Position numbers and translations under genes: made by a program
Part shown: piece after piece, positions 7,254 through 8,675 of the stretch
How positions within the stretch are numbered: the first letter of the stretch is position 1
Layout of the letters: each line of letters begins with the position of its first letter
Assembly (NCBI GenBank): GCA_003140115.1
Contig: PLIQ01000363.1
Coordinates: forward strand, 666 to 9,340
Source of the DNA: Actinomycetota bacterium
GTDB lineage: Bacteria > Actinomycetota > Actinomycetes > Streptosporangiales > Streptosporangiaceae
Direction: 5' to 3'
DNA: 8,675 bases
The notes under the pieces: generated by a model
The model's database searches: none
Seen by the model: the letters and a program-made list of their open reading frames with translations, nothing else
Told to the model about the DNA's origin: nothing

Positions 7254-7417
7254 AACCCGGATCGTAGCCGCCGGCCGGAGCAAGAGCCAGCGAGCGTCAG
7301 CACCGGACAAGGCCAGCGAACCCCATGTAACCGGTCGTCGACACTCATTCGCCGCCAGCGCGGCCTGCGCGAGCCGTAACCGTCGCCTGTGCCGTGCCAA
7401 AACCTGCACGTGGGTAA

Positions 7418-7531
7418 TCACTGAAGCAAAGCCTCGAGCGCGAGCCCGACGTCGCCGAGAGCGTCGCCAAGGCCGCCACAGCTGCCGGGCGCTCCTTCCG
7501 GGGCGTATCAGCCGAGCAACTCGCCGGCTAA
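7418..7531 (+). pseudogene. Possible C-terminal remnant of a lost gene
   Basis: Between an in-frame TAA (7415-7417) and a TAA at 7529-7531 lie 37 codons with no ATG or GTG start, reading in part LEREPDVAESVAKAATAAGR and ending GVSAEQLAG. Thirty of the 37 codons end in G or C, and the residue mix looks protein-like, which is why I read it as a decayed gene end. I do not recognise the family. Chance is quite possible in DNA this GC-rich. Confidence 0.2.
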
Positions 7532-7554
7532 CGAGACCGTCACCTTAACCGGCG

Positions 7555-7574
7555 CCGCCAGTACGTGCTGGCGG
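7555..7574 (-). terminator. Hairpin downstream of the propeller gene, possible terminator
   Basis: CCGCCAG and CTGGCGG form a perfect 7-bp inverted repeat around a 6-nt loop (tacgtg), about 115 bp past the propeller gene stop in its direction of transcription. There is no T-run on either side, so its action as a terminator is uncertain. Confidence 0.35.
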
Positions 7575-7689
7575 TCATCGAGCACGCCCGATGACAGGTT
7601 TGGAGCTCGACAGGGATACCGGGTGGCTGTCAATCCTGACGGGGTAATCGCGGAGGTTCGTCAGGGCTATCGAAATGGGGGTGCGCGAG

Positions 7690-8675
7690 TTATCTCCTGA
7701 CGAAGGAGTTGCCGAGGTCGTCGACCGCCACGCAGAACGACGCCGAGGTACACGACACGGAGTCAAGGACTCCGGCACCACTGATGGCGGTCGGCGACGA
7801 CCAGGATCCGTTCGTGTAGGTCAGGGCGTCCCCCTGGGCGTCCACGGCCATGCAGAACGACGATGAGGCGCAGGACACCGAGTCGAGTGAGACGCCGTCG
7901 ACATCACGCGGTGCTGACCATGAGCCGTCCGAGTAGACCAGCGCGTCCCCGACCGCGCCGACGGCCACGCAGAACGACGACGAGGCACAGGATATGGACT
8001 TGAGTTGCTCGCCGTTGTTGATGTCGAGCGGCGATGACCAGGAGCCGTTCGCATAGGTGAGCGCGTTGCCGATCGCGTCGACGGCCACGCAAAACGACGA
8101 CGAGGCGCAGGATACGGCTTCGACCCCGCTGCCGTTGATGTCGGCCGGGTCCACCGAGTAGGGAGCGGACCACGAGCCACCGGCGTAGACGAACATGTTC
8201 ACCGACGCCCCGGCCGCGCAGAATGAGGCCGATGCGCACGATACCGAGTGGAGCTTGTAGCCGGGGTCGACCGGGTCCGGAGCGGACCACAAGCTGCCGT
8301 TGAACGTGAAGACGTTGCCCCCGCTGTCGTAGCCCGCCGCAGCGCAGTATGACGTTGACGGGCACGTCACGGTGCCGAACACGTTGGCCGTGGACGCCTC
8401 GGACGACCACGAACTCCCTTCGTAGACGTAGATTCCGCCGCCGCTACCGGTCGCGGCACACAAGTCCTGTCCGGCGCACGACACGGATGTGAGGTCAGCG
8501 CCCTGACGGACCTCGATCGGCTGGCTCCAGGTCGCTGCGGCTGCTTTCGCCGCCGCCTGGTGTACGGTCACTGCGGATCCCGGTGCTGAGCGGGCCGAGG
8601 TCGAGCGAACCGAAGACGACGGGTCCGAAGCCGACGGATCCGATGCCGGGTGGCCCGATGCCGGGTGGTCCGAAG
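7690..8675 (-). CDS. Seven-unit beta-propeller-like surface protein, 5' end outside window
   Basis: Reading leftwards, the frame is open from the right edge to a TAA at 7690-7692. A GTG at 8571 could start a 293-residue protein, but the frame continues upstream without a stop through a Ser/Pro/Asp/Ala-rich stalk, so I treat the gene as truncated by the window. The visible C-terminal part carries seven units of about 38-43 residues, each with an SC(or TC)-x5-C pair (residues 32/38, 70/76, 112/118, 155/161, 195/201, 234/240 and 274/280, counted from the GTG), VAVD-like and ALTY-like strands, then GSWSxP. The even Cys pairing and the stalk suggest folding outside the membrane. From memory such repeats occur in actinobacterial secreted proteins and as the outer part of membrane Ser/Thr kinases; whether a signal peptide or a kinase lies upstream cannot be seen. 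No enzyme motif is visible; binding or sensing is an inference. Confidence 0.8.
   Translation of the reverse strand, partial: SDHPASGHPASDPSASDPSSSVRSTSARSAPGSAVTVHQAAAKAAAATWSQPIEVRQGADLTSVSCAGQDLCAATGSGGGIYVYEGSSWSSEASTANVFGTVTCPSTSYCAAAGYDSGGNVFTFNGSLWSAPDPVDPGYKLHSVSCASASFCAAGASVNMFVYAGGSWSAPYSVDPADINGSGVEAVSCASSSFCVAVDAIGNALTYANGSWSSPLDINNGEQLKSISCASSSFCVAVGAVGDALVYSDGSWSAPRDVDGVSLDSVSCASSSFCMAVDAQGDALTYTNGSWSSPTAISGAGVLDSVSCTSASFCVAVDDLGNSFVRR
7693..8532 (-). repeat. Seven propeller-type repeats of about 40 codons
   Basis: Seven WS-type strands and seven SC-x5-C strands alternate. The set opens with a lone WSQPIEV strand and ends with an SC unit lacking its WS strand, so the first strand could complete the last blade. 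The four units nearest the stop are the most alike, with SCASSSFC or SCTSASFC, and their DNA is visibly similar (the string cacgcagaacgac or close variants recurs). First-to-first Cys spacing is 38, 42, 43, 40, 39 and 40 residues. Confidence 0.85.
8624..8675. repeat. 15-bp tandem repeats encoding a pentapeptide stalk
   Basis: Three successive 15-bp units (8624-8638, 8639-8653, 8654-8668) plus a partial one at the edge resemble tccgatgccgggtgg. On the - strand, in the frame of the propeller protein, they read as five-residue units SDHPA, SGHPA, SDPSA and SDPSS. They run off the window, so the copy number is unknown. Confidence 0.75.

Larger units (their letters stand above)
7245..7689. other. 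445-bp intergenic region without a convincing gene
   Basis: This gap separates the propeller gene stop from the ATPase-kinase start, both on the - strand. It should hold the propeller gene's terminator and the kinase promoter. Visible contents are the kinase ribosome binding site, a short + strand reading frame with coding-like third positions (7418-7531) and a hairpin (7555-7574). A - strand TACGAT (7266 to 7261) resembles a -10 element but sits so close to the ATG that the Shine-Dalgarno site would barely be transcribed. No tRNA, attachment site or insertion sequence end was recognised. Confidence 0.6.

Noticed and set aside
7261..7266. TACGAT on the - strand as the kinase -10 element
   Set aside because: No matching -35 lies 16-19 bases upstream, and initiation there would leave the ribosome binding site at the extreme 5' end.
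7245..7421. 59-codon N-terminal extension of the ATPase-kinase reading frame from the GTG at 7421
   Set aside because: The strong GGAGGG site directly precedes the ATG at 7244, and the extension is Arg-rich and unlike a domain. The ATPase signature begins shortly after the internal ATG.
7057..7548. A 163-residue + strand frame across the kinase 5' end and the gap
   Set aside because: Arg/Ser/Pro-rich composition typical of a GC-rich shadow frame. Half of it is antisense to the ATPase coding region.
7693..8532. Repeated DNA as a CRISPR-like or mobile repeat array
   Set aside because: The period is a multiple of three and tracks the encoded protein repeat. There are no unique spacers between identical short repeats.

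Overview
The window is high-GC DNA with strongly G/C-biased third codon positions, GTG starts and purine-rich Shine-Dalgarno sites. Together with an HTH/NB-ARC/TPR regulator, Ser/Thr-kinase and FHA signalling, and a WS..P / SC-x5-C repeat protein, this points to a filamentous actinomycete (Streptomyces or a relative). The genus cannot be fixed from the sequence. The region looks like accessory, signalling-rich DNA: no housekeeping gene, RNA gene, transposase or CRISPR array is visible.

Layout. On the + strand, 87-2717 encodes an 876-residue NLR-like STAND protein (HTH, NB-ARC ATPase, eight 40-residue TPR units; six of these are almost identical in DNA). After a 220-bp gap with several small inverted and direct repeats comes a LysR-family regulator (2938-4026). 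The rest runs on the - strand, convergent with LysR across 97 bp. From right to left it holds a 5'-truncated gene for a seven-unit beta-propeller-like protein on a Ser/Pro/Asp stalk (stop at 7690, open to the right edge), a 445-bp gap with no convincing gene (possibly a short coding remnant), a large fusion of a P-loop ATPase and a Ser/Thr protein kinase (start best placed at 7244, stop at 4629), and 58 bp later a small FHA-domain protein (4124-4570).

How the genes may work together. The ATPase-kinase and the FHA protein make a natural writer/reader pair: FHA domains bind phosphothreonine, and every key pThr-binding residue is present here. The ATPase half resembles STAND/Sll1717-type P-loop ATPases, and the kinase half carries DFN instead of DFG plus a long insert before HRD. 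An ATP-driven sensor switching on a kinase whose phosphorylated product is read by an FHA partner is the best candidate here for an undescribed signalling or phage-defence module. The NLR-like protein, with its homogenised repeats, is a second, independent candidate sensor. Links among the NLR-like gene, the LysR gene and the minus-strand genes rest on proximity only. All family assignments come from reading motifs by eye; no search was run.
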